A stretch of DNA of 22,856 nucleotides from an uncultured Faecalibacterium sp. (GTDB taxonomy: Bacteria; Bacillota; Clostridia; Oscillospirales; Ruminococcaceae), in NCBI GenBank assembly GCA_934553285.1, contig CAKTFD010000024.1, positions 1 through 22,856 of the forward strand, in the 5' to 3' direction. The position numbers were made by a program, and so were the translations under genes. Below, piece by piece: positions 21,439 through 22,856 of this stretch. Within the stretch, counting starts at the first letter, position 1; every line of letters begins with the position of its first letter. The notes under the pieces were generated by a model. That model had not been told where the DNA came from and ran no database searches. It saw only the letters and a program-made list of their open reading frames with translations.

Positions 21439-21771
21439 ATGATGAAACTGCTTTCCTGCCGCTACAACATGGATACCAACCGGGTAGAAGCCCGGTTCAC
21501 CGATGGCACTACCCTTGCCATCGACTGCATCGCCGTGGAGGACGAGTACGGCAACACCCCGGCACAGCGGGCAGAACTGGATTGGCTACTATACAACAAC
21601 CCCTTGGAGTATGCCCAGCTTGTGCTGGGTGGGGAGATTGAGCATTATCTTTCCCTTGGCTGCGACCACGGCAGACTGGATGATCAACATATATTGATAG
21701 CAAACCGACCACTGGCCTGTACTAGAATACAGGTTCGTGGTCGGTTTTTATTATATCTTAACCTCGTCTAA
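21439..21771 (+). CDS. Small mobile-element-associated protein (DUF6061-like), altered C-terminus
   Basis: The frame is 110 residues with AGGAGG eight bases before the ATG. The first ~80 residues (MKLLSCRYNMDTNRVEARFT, DGTTLAIDCIAVEDEYG, ELDWLLYNNPLEYAQLVLGG) resemble small DUF6061-type proteins found with conjugative transposons in gut Clostridia; this is from memory. The last ~25 codons run through a terminator hairpin (21703-21750) and into the convergent fructokinase gene, so the natural stop has probably been lost to a small indel; the +1 frame has TGA-TAG near 21695. It is likely a leftover of the element that created the tRNA scar. Confidence 0.6.
   Translation: MMKLLSCRYNMDTNRVEARFTDGTTLAIDCIAVEDEYGNTPAQRAELDWLLYNNPLEYAQLVLGGEIEHYLSLGCDHGRLDDQHILIANRPLACTRIQVRGRFLLYLNLV
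21703..21750 (+). terminator. Strong terminator between the small ORF and fructokinase
   Basis: AACCGACCAC (21703-21712) pairs with GTGGTCGGTT (21737-21746), and CCTGT (21716-21720) pairs with ACAGG (21729-21733) across a 3x3 internal loop. T5 follows on the plus strand (21745-21749). On the minus strand it can also end the fructokinase message, whose stop is the adjacent base. Confidence 0.85.
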
Positions 21772-22683
21772 TGTTGGCATCGCCGGAATTGCACCATGGC
21801 GGCTGGTGGTGATGCTGGCAGCTTTGTTGGCAAAAGCCAGAATGCCTTCCAGTTTGTCCACAGTCAGGGTGTCCAGCTCCTCCTTGCAGAGCTTGGACAG
21901 AGCAGCCCCAAAGAAGGTATCCCCTGCGCCGTTGGTGTCGCCCACCTTGCAGGGAACGCCAGCCACATGGCCAGTCTTGTCCCCAAAGCGGTAGAATACG
22001 CCGTTTGCCCCCAAGGTGACGAAAATCAGCTGGATTCCCTTCTGTGCCAACTGCGCCGTGCCGCTTTCGCAGTCAGTGGTTCCGGTGAGCAGAGGCAGCT
22101 CCTCATCGGACACTTTCAGGATATCCACCAGCGGCAGGGGTGCTTTCATCTGGGCAATGGCATCCTCTTTGCTCTTCCAGAGGTTGGCACGGTAGTTGGG
22201 GTCGTAGGTGATGATTGCTCCCAGCTTTTTTGCGCGGGCAACAGCATCCAGCGTAGCGGTGCGAGAGGGGTCGGCGGTGAGGCTGACCGAGCCAAAATGG
22301 ACGATTTTAGCGGCCTTCAGAGCGCCCTCCGAAATATCCTCTTTGCTCAGCATCACATCGGCGTTGGCGCTGCGGTAGAAGCTGAAATCCCGTTCGCCGG
22401 CGGCATCCACTGACACGACTGCCATGGTGGTGGGGTGGTCTGCATCCACCGCCATGCCGGAAACATCCACCTTGTTTTCTGCCAGAACCTCTTTCAGGTA
22501 GCGGCCAAAGGCATCTGCACCCACCTTGCCGATAAAGGCGGTCTGTGCCCCCAGCCGGGCGGCTGCCACTGCCAGATTGGCCGGGGCACCGCCGGGGTTT
22601 GCGGCAAACTGAGGGATGCCTTTTTCATCCTTGCCGGTCTGGGTCAGGTCGATCAAAACTTCACCGATCGTTACAATATCCAT
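21751..22683 (-). CDS. Fructokinase-type PfkB-family sugar kinase
   Basis: A 310-residue ribokinase/PfkB-family kinase. PfkB signature 1 spans residues 31-60 (GGAPANLAVAAARLG). Signature 2 is GDTNGAGDTFFGA (248-260) with catalytic Asp255. GEVLIDL at the N-terminus and DPNYRANLW (161-169) are typical of bacterial fructokinases. It would phosphorylate D-fructose at O-6 with ATP. AAAGGAG lies five bases before the ATG at 22683. It follows a GH13 enzyme gene by 11 bp, which suggests a sucrose operon in which the GH13 enzyme frees fructose for this kinase. Confidence 0.92.
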   Translation of the reverse strand: MDIVTIGEVLIDLTQTGKDEKGIPQFAANPGGAPANLAVAAARLGAQTAFIGKVGADAFGRYLKEVLAENKVDVSGMAVDADHPTTMAVVSVDAAGERDFSFYRSANADVMLSKEDISEGALKAAKIVHFGSVSLTADPSRTATLDAVARAKKLGAIITYDPNYRANLWKSKEDAIAQMKAPLPLVDILKVSDEELPLLTGTTDCESGTAQLAQKGIQLIFVTLGANGVFYRFGDKTGHVAGVPCKVGDTNGAGDTFFGAALSKLCKEELDTLTVDKLEGILAFANKAASITTSRHGAIPAMPTLDEVKI

Positions 22684-22694
22684 GGTTGCTCCTT

Positions 22695-22856
22695 TCAGCG
22701 GCGCACCAGCAGCGCCTGATACGGTTCCAGTTCCACATCCGCCAGCCAGACGGAAGCACCCTCTGAGGTGTGGTACTCACCGCCCAGAGCATCCAGACTT
22801 GCCCCTGCCGGGTACTCGGTAAAGTTGAACAGTCCCACCAGCGTTTCCTCGCCGCG
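22695..22856 (-). CDS. C-terminal end of a GH13-type glycoside hydrolase (partial)
   Basis: Only the last 53 codons are in the window, ending at TGA 22697-22695. The sequence LVGLFNFTEYP, an acidic loop and VELEPYQALLVRR match the C-terminal beta domain of GH13 enzymes such as amylosucrase or sucrose phosphorylase-like proteins. The catalytic domain lies outside the window, so the activity is unknown. The next gene encodes fructokinase, which favours a sucrose-cleaving role. Confidence 0.7.
   Translation of the reverse strand, partial: RGEETLVGLFNFTEYPAGASLDALGGEYHTSEGASVWLADVELEPYQALLVRR

Overview
The window looks like chromosomal DNA of a GC-rich (roughly 55-60 %) gut Clostridia genome, most likely Faecalibacterium or a close Oscillospiraceae relative. 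The pointers are strong AGGAGG-type ribosome binding sites, consensus sigma-A promoters and the gene mix: a GlnQ/HisM-type amino-acid transporter with a Tat-like lipoprotein, an ATC-hydrolase/methyltransferase pair, a CarD-type regulator, and a fructokinase beside a GH13 enzyme. The genus is inference from gene content, not from a marker gene.

Layout. 1-371 is the end of an ABC-2 permease (+). 5148-393 (-) is a five-gene block: circularly permuted ATP-grasp, alpha-E and transglutaminase-like genes (a known conserved trio, predicted to be an amide-ligase/peptide system), then, past an intrinsic terminator, two tandem AstE/AspA-type zinc hydrolases of which the second has lost catalytic residues. 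5520-7178 (+) is an acetolactate-synthase-type TPP enzyme. 10745-7437 (-) is a complete polar amino-acid ABC importer. 10925-12039 (+) is a mosaic remnant: a phage/MuF-like N-terminal part fused to an AT-rich JAB-like C-terminal module, plus a small partner ORF. 14864-12138 (-) holds a ZIP metal transporter, an internally deleted alpha/beta hydrolase, an LCMT-family methyltransferase and an ATC-hydrolase-like protein. 17497-15054 (-) is a small membrane-anchored protein and a P1B-type metal ATPase. 18753-17754 (-) is a CarD-like regulator and a 5'-truncated MATE gene; divergently, 19061-21039 (+) is an intact MATE exporter and a cytidylate-kinase-like protein. 21125-21771 is a mobile-element scar: a tRNA-Lys 3' half, phased short repeats and a small ORF. 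The right edge (-) is fructokinase and the end of a GH13 enzyme, probably for sucrose use.

Two regulatory or structural themes stand out. First, four operons with recognisable promoters (ATP-grasp, acetolactate synthase, amino-acid ABC, MATE) start their transcript, at about +1 to +10, with a long terminator-like hairpin and U-tract. In each hairpin the non-Watson-Crick positions become G-U pairs only in the RNA of the gene's own strand. Two more terminators sit just in front of internal operon genes (2293-2332 and 17167-17194). Three other promoters in the window lack such a hairpin.

Second, two 42-bp hairpin elements (7309-7350 and 12090-12131) share a conserved internal-loop sequence, a fixed 10-22-10 geometry and perfect stems of different sequence (five compensated positions). 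They look like two copies of an undescribed structured RNA or DNA element. These two patterns are the best candidates for something new here.
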